A DNA stretch of 8,013 nt, from contig CAKRJM010000100.1 in assembly GCA_934351765.1 (NCBI GenBank), forward strand, positions 1 through 8,013, in the 5' to 3' direction. Of the stretch, positions 1 through 6,522 are shown piece after piece. A model generated the notes under the pieces. That model was not told where the DNA came from and ran no database searches. It saw only the letters and a list, made by a program, of their open reading frames with translations. The stretch's first letter is position 1. Each line of letters starts with the position of its first letter. Source of the stretch: an uncultured Lachnospiraceae bacterium (lineage in GTDB: Bacteria; Bacillota; Clostridia; Lachnospirales; Lachnospiraceae). Position numbers and translations under genes: made by a program.

Positions 1-1
1 G

Positions 2-229
2 GAAGCCATCCAGCATATCTTTGATGAGCTGGAGGGGACCGAGGGTATCCTGGTTGCCAGCAAGATTGCAGACCGTGTGGGAATTACCCGTTCCGTGATC
101 GTCAATGCCCTTCGGAAGTTTGAGAGTGCCGGGGTTATTGAATCCCGTTCCTCCGGCATGAAGGGAACCTATATCAAGGTTCTGAATGATGTCGTATTTG
201 ATGAACTGCGGAAGCTGCGGGAAGATTAA
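2..229 (+). CDS. codY: CodY, GTP- and branched-chain amino acid-sensing global repressor (C-terminal part only)
   Basis: These are the last 75 codons of a gene whose 5' part lies outside the window. The encoded tail carries a winged helix-turn-helix: [20 protein letters not shown], then a wing rich in S/G ([14 protein letters not shown]), then the closing helix DELRKLRED. This is the very conserved DNA-binding end of CodY. CodY is a cytoplasmic regulator that, when bound to GTP and branched-chain amino acids, represses nutrient-limitation genes in low-GC Gram-positive bacteria. The N-terminal GAF ligand-binding domain is not in view. A strong terminator follows at 258-293, so the gene ends its transcription unit. 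I saw no good match to the known CodY box (AATTTTCWGAAAATT) upstream of the genes here. The identification rests on the HTH, which is distinctive, so confidence is high. Confidence 0.93.
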   Translation, partial: EAIQHIFDELEGTEGILVASKIADRVGITRSVIVNALRKFESAGVIESRSSGMKGTYIKVLNDVVFDELRKLRED

Positions 230-257
230 GAGACAACAGAATACAGAAAAATCAGAG

Positions 258-293
258 CAGGAATCGCCGGAGACAGTGGTTCCTGTTTTTTAT
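258..293 (+). terminator. Rho-independent terminator after codY
   Basis: A hairpin with a 10-bp stem, CAGGAATCGC paired with GTGGTTCCTG (two G-U pairs) around an 8-nt loop, is followed directly by TTTTTTATTT. It lies 28 bp after the codY stop codon. Confidence 0.88.
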
Positions 294-403
294 TTCATGG
301 GAAAGTGCGTCCTGTGAAACAAGACGCTTCGTGGTGATTGCACGGCAGGGGAGGAGAGTGGAGGATACTGAACATTTCCGGAAAAACAGAGCAGTTTCGT
401 GGA

Positions 404-432
404 TTGTAAAAGCTCCCTATTCATGTTAGGAT
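404..432 (+). promoter_or_regulatory. Sigma-A type promoter for the two transporter genes
   Basis: A -35 of TTGTAA (404-409), a 17-bp spacer and a -10 of TAGGAT (427-432) predict a start near 439 and a leader of about 65 nt before the MATE gene. The rest of 294-403 holds no gene that I can see. A TTCGTGG heptamer occurs at 328-334 and again at 396-402 just before the -35, with no assigned role. Confidence 0.6.
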
Positions 433-505
433 AAAATCACTCAGCCCGAGGGGGGATGGGAAATCATAAGAGGAAATCCATAAAAGCATGGGGAGGAAGC
501 CGTTT

Positions 506-1888
506 ATGGGAAAAGAAAAATCAGTAACAAATTTTACGTCGGGCGTGATCTGGAAGCAGCTTGTGCTGTTTGCACTCCCGTTTTTGTGTTCCAATCTGCT
601 GCAGCAGTTTTACAGTACAGCGGATGCGGCCATTGTGGGGCAGAGCGTAGGCTCTGGAGCATTGGCAGCAGTGGGGGCCAGTGACAAACTGACCTTTTTG
701 TTGATCAATTTATTTGTGGGAGTGTCCACCGGCGCAAGTATTGCAGTGTCTCAGTCGTTCGGACGGGGAGATCTGGAGGAATTGCGGCGGACGATCCATT
801 CCGCCATCTGTCTCGGACTGATTTCCGGGGCGATCCTCATGGCGGCCGGACAGATCCTGGCACCGAAGCTTTTGGTGCTCATGGGAACACCTGCCGATGT
901 ACTACCAATGTCCACGGCTTATATTAAAATTTATTTTCTTGGCATGATTCCTGTGATGATTTATAACATGGGAAGCGGAATCCTGCGCGCCATGGGAAAT
1001 TCCAGAAGTGCGCTCATCTATCTGGCCTTTGCCGGTGTGATCAATGTGGGACTGGATCTTCTGTTTGTGCGGGTTCTCGGCTGGGGTGTACCTGGCGCGG
1101 CGGCGGCAACGGCCATCTCCCAGATCCTTCCGGCGGTGCTGGTATTTCTGAAGCTGACCAGACTGGAGCCGTCGTATCGCCTTACTGTACGGGGGATCCG
1201 TCTGTATAAAAAAGAAACGATTTATGTGGTGCAGGTCGGAGTTCCGGCGGGACTGCGCATGGTACTGGTCAATATCTCCAATGTCATTGTCCAGTCGCAG
1301 GTGAATGCTTTCGGTGTGGCAGCCATGGCAGGCTGTACGTTATTTTTCAAACTGGAGGGGTATCTGTATGCGATGATCTCAGCTCTGAGTCTTGCTCTGA
1401 CCAGCTTCAGCGGCCAGAACATAGGAGCCGGCAATTATGTGCGCGCAAAACAGGGAAAACAGATCAGTATGTGGATCGCATCAGGGATCACGGTATTCAT
1501 GAGCCTGGTCCTCTGTATTTTTGCGGAGCCTTGCTGCCGGATCTTTACTACGGATACGGATGCCATTGCCTACGGAGCACTTCAGCTCAGGCATCAGCTT
1601 CCGTTATATATCATATTTTCCTGGAATGAGATCATCAACGGGGCAGTATTGTCCTCCGGTCATACGGTGGTTCCCATGGTAGTCAGTCTCACGGGTATGT
1701 GTGCGGCGCGGGTCGGGTTCATTTTCCTGGTATCGTATTTCATTCCGGATATCCGGGTGATCTATATCGCGTTTCCCTTTAGCTGGATCGTGACCCATAT
1801 CGGGATCAACTGGTACTATTATCGTGGAAAGTGGGCCGGAGGCATGCGGTTTGCCGAGGCAGTTATGGCACAGAGGGAGCAGGTATGA
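506..1888 (+). CDS. MATE-family multidrug/toxin efflux transporter
   Basis: The product is a 460-aa integral membrane protein with about twelve hydrophobic segments in two similar halves, the usual size and shape of MATE (multi antimicrobial extrusion) proteins. These export drugs, dyes or metabolites in exchange for Na+ or H+. Family features near the N terminus include KQLVLFALPFLCSNLLQQFY, then D-A-A-I-V-G-Q, then the loop GVSTGASIAVSQSFGRGD. The second half repeats this pattern (PAGLRMVLVNISNVIVQ and SFSGQNIGAG). An in-frame ATG also exists at 488, but GGGAGG at 491-496 sits 9 nt before the ATG at 506, so I chose 506. The stop overlaps the next gene by four bases (ATGA), implying translational coupling with the second exporter. 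The substrate cannot be read from sequence. The family call is secure. Confidence 0.93.
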   Translation: MGKEKSVTNFTSGVIWKQLVLFALPFLCSNLLQQFYSTADAAIVGQSVGSGALAAVGASDKLTFLLINLFVGVSTGASIAVSQSFGRGDLEELRRTIHSAICLGLISGAILMAAGQILAPKLLVLMGTPADVLPMSTAYIKIYFLGMIPVMIYNMGSGILRAMGNSRSALIYLAFAGVINVGLDLLFVRVLGWGVPGAAAATAISQILPAVLVFLKLTRLEPSYRLTVRGIRLYKKETIYVVQVGVPAGLRMVLVNISNVIVQSQVNAFGVAAMAGCTLFFKLEGYLYAMISALSLALTSFSGQNIGAGNYVRAKQGKQISMWIASGITVFMSLVLCIFAEPCCRIFTTDTDAIAYGALQLRHQLPLYIIFSWNEIINGAVLSSGHTVVPMVVSLTGMCAARVGFIFLVSYFIPDIRVIYIAFPFSWIVTHIGINWYYYRGKWAGGMRFAEAVMAQREQV

Positions 1889-2760
1889 GGGAGAAAAAGA
1901 ATTCATCTTATATGATTTATGCCGGAATCACGACTTTGATCTGGGCAGCCGCTTTTTTGTTTACCCAGTTTGCACAGGAGAGTTTCTCCAGCCAGAGCAT
2001 CGGACTTTTGCGGTATCTGGCAGCTTCGGCGGTTATGCTGGTGATTCTGGTTGTGAAGCGGATCGGGTTCCCGAAATGGAAAGATGTTCCGAAGTTCCTT
2101 CTGGCGGGAGGAATCGGTTTTGCCTTCTATGTGACAGCATTCAATAAATCAGTGGAGACCATCAACGGAGCGACATGCAGTGTCATTTCCCAGTTTATTC
2201 CGATTCTGACAGCCGTATGTTCCAGTGTATTTTTACGGGAAAAGATCAGTGTCCGGGGCTGGCTCTGTATCGCCATGGCCTTTGCAGGAATTCTGGTTCT
2301 GGCGCTCTGGAACGGTGCGCTGTCCATTAAGCCGGGAATCCTCTGGATGCTTCTGGCGGCGGTGGCCCTCAGTATTTATAATTTGCTCCAGCGGATGTTT
2401 GTCCGGGATTATACGCCGTTTCAGGTGACGGCCTACTGTATCTTCGGCGGGACCCTGTTTTTGCTGCTGTTTCTGCCGGGTGCGGTTCCGGAAATGAAAA
2501 CAGCGTCTCTGGTGTCCTGGGGTGCGATCCTGTATCTTGGTATTCTGGGCGGCGCATTGGGATATGTATTCTGGGCGAAAGCATTTTCCCTGGCGGAACG
2601 GACCAGCGATGTGTCGAATTTTATGTTTGCCATGCCGCTGCTGACCAGCCTCATCGGATTTCTTGTCAAAGGAGAGGTGCCCGGAGTCGAGACAGTCATT
2701 GGCGGAATCCTTATTGTCGGAGGGATGATCTTATTCCAGCTGGAAAAACAAAAGTCTTAA
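1885..2760 (+). CDS. EamA/DMT-superfamily transporter (10-TM exporter)
   Basis: The product is a 291-aa protein with about ten hydrophobic segments arranged as two EamA repeats (roughly residues 10-138 and 150-285). Typical marks are an N-terminal ITTLIWAAAFLFTQFA segment, F-L-R-E-K-I after the fourth helix (the family's 'ERxxxxE'-like end of repeat one), and a final helix GGILIVGGMILFQLE. Members of this drug/metabolite transporter superfamily mostly export amino acids, other metabolites or drugs across the inner membrane. The start at 1885 gives an ATGA overlap with the upstream MATE gene and has AGGGAG at 1874-1879, 5 nt before it. An in-frame ATG at 1831 lies well inside the MATE gene and is less likely. 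Together the two genes form an efflux operon of unknown cargo. No convincing terminator follows; the downstream DNA is AT-rich. Confidence 0.9.
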   Translation: MREKKNSSYMIYAGITTLIWAAAFLFTQFAQESFSSQSIGLLRYLAASAVMLVILVVKRIGFPKWKDVPKFLLAGGIGFAFYVTAFNKSVETINGATCSVISQFIPILTAVCSSVFLREKISVRGWLCIAMAFAGILVLALWNGALSIKPGILWMLLAAVALSIYNLLQRMFVRDYTPFQVTAYCIFGGTLFLLLFLPGAVPEMKTASLVSWGAILYLGILGGALGYVFWAKAFSLAERTSDVSNFMFAMPLLTSLIGFLVKGEVPGVETVIGGILIVGGMILFQLEKQKS

Positions 2761-2793
2761 AATCGAAATATTTTTAAAATCAAATAATTATAC

Positions 2794-2822
2794 TTGCCAA
2801 ATAAATGCGGACGCGTTATAAT
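2794..2822 (+). promoter_or_regulatory. Near-consensus sigma-A promoter with AT-rich upstream region
   Basis: TTGCCA (2794-2799), a 17-bp spacer and a perfect TATAAT (2817-2822) form one of the strongest promoters in the window, with a predicted start near 2829. Just upstream (2757-2793) the DNA is almost all A/T, with the octamer TTAAAATC repeated at 2757-2764 and 2774-2781, as expected of an UP element. It drives the SCP2-like/alcohol dehydrogenase pair. Confidence 0.85.
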
Positions 2823-2828
2823 GCCAAT

Positions 2829-2930
2829 CGTGTGCAGATTGTCGGAGCAGCTCCGGCATCGGATGCAGAAAGAGAGTGGATCGATCTTTGCACGGGACAG
2901 CTTTTGTGCAGAGACAAGGATACAGGAGGG
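2829..2930 (+). promoter_or_regulatory. Structured 5' leader of the SCP2-like/ADH operon
   Basis: The predicted transcript has about 105 nt before the first start codon. It can fold into an 8-bp hairpin at 2840-2858 (TGTCGGAG, loop CAG, CTCCGGCA) and a 9-bp hairpin at 2885-2914 (TCTTTGCAC with GTGCAGAGA, one G-U pair). A small alternative stem, GCAT/ATGC, overlaps the 3' arm of the first. The second hairpin ends 10 nt before the AGGAGGG ribosome site (2924-2930), so it does not obviously mask it. I cannot match the leader to a riboswitch class that I know. A regulatory role is inference. Confidence 0.35.
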
Positions 2931-2934
2931 TATG

Positions 2935-3510
2935 ATGAGTCAGGCAGTTATCAGGCAGGAAGCAGTACAGGCAGAACCGTGTTATCGGGTATCTGCCCGG
3001 AAAAGGAGAGTCCTGGCGGGAAAGAAGCTGGTTTCCGCTGTGATTCTCCGTTTTTTGTTCCAGGGGCTTTCGGTGTTAGCCGGAAAAGAGGAGCGAATCC
3101 AGGAAGAGGTTGAGTCCTGGGAACCTGGGTTTACCTGGGGGATCTCCATGGGAGAACAGGCTCCGGCGCTCTATATGGAATGGACAGGAGAACGTCTGAA
3201 CCGTCTGCCGGTACAGACTGACCCGCAGAAGCTGGATCTGCTGATCCGGTTCAAGAGTGTGGATGCGGCTTTTCCGGTTATGGCAGGGCAGGTCGGGATT
3301 GCAGGAGCATACGCAAGACATTATTTTTCTTTGAAGGGCGATATTGCCAGAGCCATGTCCGTGGTGCGGTGTGTGGATCTGGCGGAGGCATACCTGTTCC
3401 CGAAGATAATGACGAAACGGATTTTAAAAGAGGTGCCGGAGACAAGGATGGGACTGATCCGTACGTATGGGGCAGTGATTGGTGCGATGATAGGAGGAAT
3501 GGTTCGATGA
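2935..3510 (+). CDS. Unassigned protein, possible SCP2-like (sterol carrier) fold
   Basis: The product is a 191-aa soluble-looking protein. AGGAGGG lies just upstream, and tandem ATGs sit at 2932 and 2935; 2935 has the better spacing, while 2932 would add one Met. Longer in-frame starts fall inside or upstream of the promoter and are excluded. The N-terminal third is basic (ARKRRVLAGKK). Residues about 78-160 resemble the second half of SCP2-type lipid-binding domains: LYMEWTGERL, then LLIRFKSVDAAFPVMAGQVG, a helical A-Y-A-R-H-Y, and F-S-L-K-G-D-I-A-R-A-M before EAYLFPK. SCP2 domains bind fatty acids, sterols or other lipids in a hydrophobic tunnel. The C terminus (TYGAVIGAMIGGMVR) is Gly-rich and hydrophobic. 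The gene overlaps the alcohol dehydrogenase by four bases, so the two are probably made together, perhaps for an aliphatic or lipid alcohol/aldehyde. The gene is sure; the fold is a pattern-based guess. Confidence 0.8.
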   Translation: MSQAVIRQEAVQAEPCYRVSARKRRVLAGKKLVSAVILRFLFQGLSVLAGKEERIQEEVESWEPGFTWGISMGEQAPALYMEWTGERLNRLPVQTDPQKLDLLIRFKSVDAAFPVMAGQVGIAGAYARHYFSLKGDIARAMSVVRCVDLAEAYLFPKIMTKRILKEVPETRMGLIRTYGAVIGAMIGGMVR

Positions 3511-4691
3511 TGCCGGAGTATTATGAGTTTCAGCACAGCACAAAATTACTTTCCGGAAAGCAGGCGCTGGAAAATATCCCTGCGGAGCTCCATGCCCTGG
3601 AGGCCAGCCGTCCTATGGTGCTTTCGGATGCTGTATTAAAGAAAATTGGTACAACGGATCTGGTTTGTGACGCGGTTCAGCAGGACGGAATCACGATCGG
3701 CGCGGTGTTCTGCGAGATCCCGGCGGATTCCTCCTCTGAGGTGGTAAATCAGATTGCAAGATGTTACCGGGAAAGCGGCTGTGACAGTCTGGTGGCGGTG
3801 GGCGGCGGCTCCGTTCTCGATACGGCAAAGGGGGTCCGTATGCTGCTGTCCCAGAAGGCAGAGGATATCATGGAGCTTCTGGGATGCGAGATTTTGACGA
3901 GAGGACGCCACATCCCCTTTGCGGCAGTTCCAACGACCTCCGGAACCGGCTCCGAATCTACACTGGTGGCGGTGATCCGAAATGCGGAAAATGGCATGAA
4001 AATGGAGTTTATTTCCTATTATCTTCAGCCGGATGTGACCGTGCTGGACAGCCGCATGACGATGACACTTCCGTCCAGGATCACAGCCTCTACCGGTATG
4101 GACACCCTCTGTCATGCCATTGAGGCGTATACTTGTCTCCAGAAAAATCCGGTCAGCGATGCCTATGCATCGGCGGCCGTCCATATGGTGGGAACATATC
4201 TGGAGCAGGCGGTGAAAAATGGTACAGATGAAGAGGCACGGCTTGGTATGGCCAATGCCTCTACTATGGCGGGGGCAGCGTTTTCCAATTCCATGGTTGG
4301 AATGGTTCATGCCATCGGCCATGCACTGGGCGGTATCTGTCATGTGCCTCATGCAGATGCCATGACAGTTCTGCTTCCTTATTGTATGGAGTATAACATG
4401 GAGGCTCTTGGAAATCTGTACGGAGAACTGCTTCTGCATTTTGCAGGAGCGGAAGCATATGCGGAAATCGCCCCGGCAGATCGTGGAACTGCTATGGTGC
4501 AGGAAATCCGGAACCTGGCGGCAAGGCTTCATGACCGGTGCGGTCTGCCGGTGTCCCTGAAGGAAACATCCGCCGATCCGGTACTTTTTGAACAGGCAGC
4601 AGCCGCGGCTTTAAATGATGGTGCCATGCTAGTAAATCCGATGCAGGTAGGGAAAGCAGATGTGCTGGAGATCCTGAGACGGGCTTATTAG
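3507..4691 (+). CDS. Iron-containing (group III) NAD(P)-dependent alcohol dehydrogenase
   Basis: The product is a 394-aa enzyme of the Fe-ADH family (FucO, 1,3-propanediol and butanol dehydrogenase relatives). These interconvert alcohols and aldehydes in the cytoplasm with NAD(P)H and a divalent metal. The N-terminal Rossmann-like domain carries VAVGGGSVLDTAK (residues 96-108) and PTTSGTGSE (142-150). The C-terminal helical domain holds all expected metal ligands: D199 and H203 (MDTLCHAIEAY), H268 (VHAIGH) and H282 (CHVPHADA), plus H272, matching FucO D196, H200, H263, H277 and H267. The H268-H282 spacing of 14 is identical. The length is typical. The start at 3507 gives an ATGA overlap with the upstream gene and has AGGAGG at 3492-3497, 9 nt before it; an ATG at 3510 is the alternative. 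The substrate is unknown; fermentative aldehyde reduction is the usual role in such anaerobes. No clear terminator follows. Confidence 0.93.
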   Translation: MMPEYYEFQHSTKLLSGKQALENIPAELHALEASRPMVLSDAVLKKIGTTDLVCDAVQQDGITIGAVFCEIPADSSSEVVNQIARCYRESGCDSLVAVGGGSVLDTAKGVRMLLSQKAEDIMELLGCEILTRGRHIPFAAVPTTSGTGSESTLVAVIRNAENGMKMEFISYYLQPDVTVLDSRMTMTLPSRITASTGMDTLCHAIEAYTCLQKNPVSDAYASAAVHMVGTYLEQAVKNGTDEEARLGMANASTMAGAAFSNSMVGMVHAIGHALGGICHVPHADAMTVLLPYCMEYNMEALGNLYGELLLHFAGAEAYAEIAPADRGTAMVQEIRNLAARLHDRCGLPVSLKETSADPVLFEQAAAAALNDGAMLVNPMQVGKADVLEILRRAY

Positions 4692-4736
4692 AAAAAGCAG
4701 GTTCTTTGTGGCATACAATCAGAATATTCTGTCCGG

Positions 4737-4765
4737 TATACAAAATTCCGAATTTGTGCTATCAT
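4737..4765 (+). promoter_or_regulatory. Probable promoter of the Nudix gene (extended -10)
   Basis: TGC immediately precedes the -10 TATCAT (4760-4765), giving an extended -10. TATACA (4737-4742) lies 17 bp upstream as a moderate -35 (4 of 6 consensus bases). The expected start near 4772 leaves a leader of about 30 nt. The dodecamer CAGAATATTCTG (4720-4731), a perfect palindrome, sits just upstream and could be a protein site; that is speculative. Confidence 0.5.
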
Positions 4766-4803
4766 AAAATGGAACGTTGTGTGCGGAAAGGAATGAAGGC
4801 AAG

Positions 4804-5373
4804 ATGGAATATTTTGATGTTCTGACACCGGAGGGAGAACCGGCGGGATTTAAGAAGGAGCGTCATCAGGTACATAAAGACGGAGACTGGCATGGGGCAT
4901 CCAGGATCTGGCTCATGCGGAGTAAAAAACTCGGCGATGGAACAAGAAAGCCCCAGGTGCTGTTACAGCAGAGAAGCCCGGAAAAGGACAGTTATCCTGG
5001 CATGTGGGATGTGTCCGCAGCCGGTCATGTGTCTGCCGGAGGCAATTATCTGGAAACGGCGGTTCGGGAGACAGAGGAAGAGATCGGTGTAAAACTGGAG
5101 CCAAAGGAACTGGAGTTTTTGTTCTCTCTGCGTTCAGAAACAGTATGGAGTTATCATGGAGAGACGTATAATGACCGGGAATTCCACTGGGTCTATCTGG
5201 TAAAGAAGAATGTGGATCCGGCCAGACTGGTGCTTCAGAAGGAAGAGGTTGCCCAGGTCCGCTGGGTGGATGCATCGGAGCTTTACCGGGAACTGAGAGA
5301 AGGAAAGATTGTTTCCTGTATTCACATAGAAGAGTTTGAAAAACTGTATCCGATCTTATGTGCGAGGGCATAA
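4804..5373 (+). CDS. Nudix hydrolase
   Basis: The product is a 189-aa protein with one Nudix domain, which cleaves nucleoside diphosphates linked to another moiety using Mg2+. The Nudix box spans residues 74-96, from GHVSAGG to R-E-T-E-E-E-I-G-V; the metal-binding R88-E89 and E92-E93 are all present. The first Glu of the consensus G-x5-E is Gly (G80), a departure at a less critical position. The N-terminal part (EYFDVLTPEGEPAG, then HGASRIWL) and QQRSPEKDSYPGMWD resemble the isopentenyl-diphosphate isomerase-like Nudix proteins common in Firmicutes, many of uncharacterised substrate. I chose the ATG at 4804 because GAAGG at 4795-4799 and AAAGGA at 4787-4792 lie before it; the TTG at 4777 is an unlikely alternative without a good ribosome site. 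The gene appears to be a single-gene unit. The exact substrate is unknown. Confidence 0.92.
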   Translation: MEYFDVLTPEGEPAGFKKERHQVHKDGDWHGASRIWLMRSKKLGDGTRKPQVLLQQRSPEKDSYPGMWDVSAAGHVSAGGNYLETAVRETEEEIGVKLEPKELEFLFSLRSETVWSYHGETYNDREFHWVYLVKKNVDPARLVLQKEEVAQVRWVDASELYRELREGKIVSCIHIEEFEKLYPILCARA

Positions 5374-5397
5374 AAATCGTCTAAAAGAAGAATAGGC

Positions 5398-5426
5398 TTG
5401 CATTTTAGGAGGAATCCAGATAGAAT
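5398..5426 (+). promoter_or_regulatory. Promoter of the two-gene operon of small unknown proteins
   Basis: TTGCAT (5398-5403), a 17-bp spacer and TAGAAT (5421-5426) form a good sigma-A promoter with a start near 5433. The short leader then carries a 5-bp hairpin AGCCG/CGGCT around GGAAAA (5436-5451), just before the ribosome site AAAGGG (5457-5462). Confidence 0.68.
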
Positions 5427-5470
5427 AGAACCCGTAGCCGGGAAAACGGCTGTTCGAAAGGGTGTTAAAT

Positions 5471-5737
5471 ATGAAATATGGGTTTGAAGTGGAAGCAATC
5501 CAGGCAAAGCGGGGGACACTTCCAAGAGAAGAACGAAATGATATTACTGCATACATAGATTCGGTCACTATGGAGGCACCGGAGGGAAAGAAAGCATTCC
5601 GTGGGCTGGCAAATAAGGTAAACGGGCGGCTTTCCAGAGACTGTACCGACCGGTCGGCGACAATCACGCTTCCGGATTACAGTAACTGCCAGATCATGGT
5701 GCGGCTGAAAACGGAACAGCAGAAGGTGGAAGGATGA
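5471..5737 (+). CDS. Small protein of unknown function (88 aa), first gene of a coupled pair
   Basis: I do not recognise this family. The start at 5471 has AAAGGG 8 nt upstream; the in-frame GTG at 5462 overlaps that site and is rejected. The product is hydrophilic, with no membrane segment or signal peptide. An N-terminal strand (MKYGFEVEAI) is followed by a charged segment (KRGTLPREERND), a region around A-Y-I-D-S-V, a basic stretch GLANKVNGRLSRD and two probable strands near the end (SATITLPDYSN and QIMVRLKTE). This suggests a small alpha/beta fold. Its stop overlaps the next start (ATGA), so the two products are probably made in equal amounts and may act together. Codon use matches the neighbours. 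A real gene is supported by the promoter, ribosome site and coupling; no function is proposed. Confidence 0.78.
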   Translation: MKYGFEVEAIQAKRGTLPREERNDITAYIDSVTMEAPEGKKAFRGLANKVNGRLSRDCTDRSATITLPDYSNCQIMVRLKTEQQKVEG

Positions 5738-5967
5738 GAAGATCCGCAGTGGTAAAGGCAATTTTTGAGCAGGATTTCGGATGTGAGGGCAGACCGGACG
5801 GAGAACCGGCCAGAGATGAGGTGGAGGTGGAATTTTCCGATACCGGAGAAACAAAGGTACTTCTGGTGGAGGACGCGTTTCTCTGGGAACAGAAGATCCT
5901 TGAGGGAAGCCTGGTTACGGTTCTGGAAAACGGAACGCTGGAACCGGCAGCGCAGGAGGAGCGGTAA
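5734..5967 (+). CDS. Small acidic protein of unknown function (77 aa), second gene of a coupled pair
   Basis: I do not recognise this family. The ATG at 5734 overlaps the preceding stop (ATGA), and AGAAGG at 5721-5726 gives a ribosome site 7 nt away. The product is acidic: residues 28-50 alternate charged and hydrophobic positions (EVEVEFSD, TKVLLVEDAF), suggesting beta strands. A second strand pair follows (GSLVTVLENGTLEP). There is no transmembrane segment, and the single Cys (C17) has no partner. The strand pattern is compatible with a small beta-barrel, but that is a guess. The operon ends here: the strong terminator at 5994-6038 lies 26 bp downstream. Another frame stays open over 5765-5977, but it lacks a ribosome site and the coupled start. 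Confidence 0.78.
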   Translation: MRRSAVVKAIFEQDFGCEGRPDGEPARDEVEVEFSDTGETKVLLVEDAFLWEQKILEGSLVTVLENGTLEPAAQEER

Positions 5968-5993
5968 AAGTCCTTAAATAAAATCGTAAATAA

Positions 5994-6038
5994 AAAAGTG
6001 CCGCAGGATCAGTAAACGGTGGATCCTGCGGCACTTTT
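5994..6038. terminator. Bidirectional Rho-independent terminator between convergent genes
   Basis: A perfect 17-bp inverted repeat pairs AAAAGTGCCGCAGGATC (5994-6010) with GATCCTGCGGCACTTTT (6022-6038) around an 11-nt loop. The A-tract on one side and T-tract on the other let it stop transcripts from both the small-protein operon (+) and the DUF1292 gene (-). Confidence 0.95.
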
Positions 6039-6076
6039 GTGTCAAATAAAACAATTGCCATGAAGCACGGGCACGA

Positions 6077-6430
6077 TTATTCTTCCTCTTCCTCAGTTAC
6101 CAGTTCATCGAATTCAGCCGCATCAAGGAGCTCCTCGAACGCGTCGGAAACGATCTCGTATTCCTCATCGGACTCGATGTTTTCCAGGTTGGGAGAACCG
6201 TCGGGCATGGTTACGAAACGGTAGAGATAAACCTCGCCCTCTTCTCCTTCCGGAGGATTGGTGGGGAGCAGTGCGATATAATTTTTATCTGCCGCCTCAA
6301 ACGTGGTAAGAACCACACATTCCAATAAGGAATCATCGTCAAGGGTCAGAGTTACGGTCATCTGACCATCATCGCAGCCGCCGCAGGTGCTGCAGTCAGA
6401 GGTGCAGCCGGAATTCAGTTCATTTGCCAT
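6077..6430 (-). CDS. DUF1292-family protein with N-terminal cysteine cluster
   Basis: The product is a 117-aa very acidic cytoplasmic protein. Residues about 24-105 match DUF1292 (YrzB-like): TVTLTLDDDSLLECVVL, then a F-E-A-A-D-K-N-Y-I-A-L-L-P strand, E-V-Y-L-Y-R-F, and NIESDEEYEIVSDAFEELL. DUF1292 proteins are widespread in Firmicutes and of unknown function; the pattern looks like a small beta-rich domain followed by a helix. The N terminus carries four cysteines, C9, C13, C16 and C19, in C-x3-C-x2-C-x2-C spacing. This could bind zinc or an iron-sulfur cluster (inference), although many relatives consist of the bare domain. The C terminus ends in five Glu. The start is supported by GTGAGG, with GAGG 8 nt before the ATG on the minus strand. 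The gene converges on the small-protein operon and has its own promoter at 6523-6551. Confidence 0.88.
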   Translation of the reverse strand: MANELNSGCTSDCSTCGGCDDGQMTVTLTLDDDSLLECVVLTTFEAADKNYIALLPTNPPEGEEGEVYLYRFVTMPDGSPNLENIESDEEYEIVSDAFEELLDAAEFDELVTEEEEE

Positions 6431-6522
6431 AATAGTATCCTCACTTTTTCATAAGCCTGACCGGAAAACCGGCCGTGTTTCCTGTGTGCGTTGTCCTGCA
6501 CAGGATAAAAACTACTTGTGTC

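Noticed and set aside
2794..2934. An N-terminal extension of the SCP2-like gene back to 2794 or 2821
   Set aside because: Both starts fall on the promoter itself (-35 and -10 boxes), upstream of the predicted transcript start. AGGAGGG at 2924-2930 points to the ATG at 2932/2935.
3369..3506. An N-terminal extension of the alcohol dehydrogenase back to 3369
   Set aside because: It would overlap the upstream gene by 46 codons. AGGAGG plus the ATGA overlap at 3507 explain the start, and the resulting length fits the family.
3636..4532. A 298-codon open frame on the minus strand
   Set aside because: It lies wholly antisense to the alcohol dehydrogenase, encodes a Cys/His/Arg-rich sequence without any recognisable domain, and has no ribosome site. 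The plus-strand gene has every Fe-ADH ligand.
4691..4731. A terminator after the alcohol dehydrogenase
   Set aside because: The palindrome CAGAATATTCTG and a weak AAAG/CTTT pairing are present, but there is no GC-rich stem followed by a T-run.
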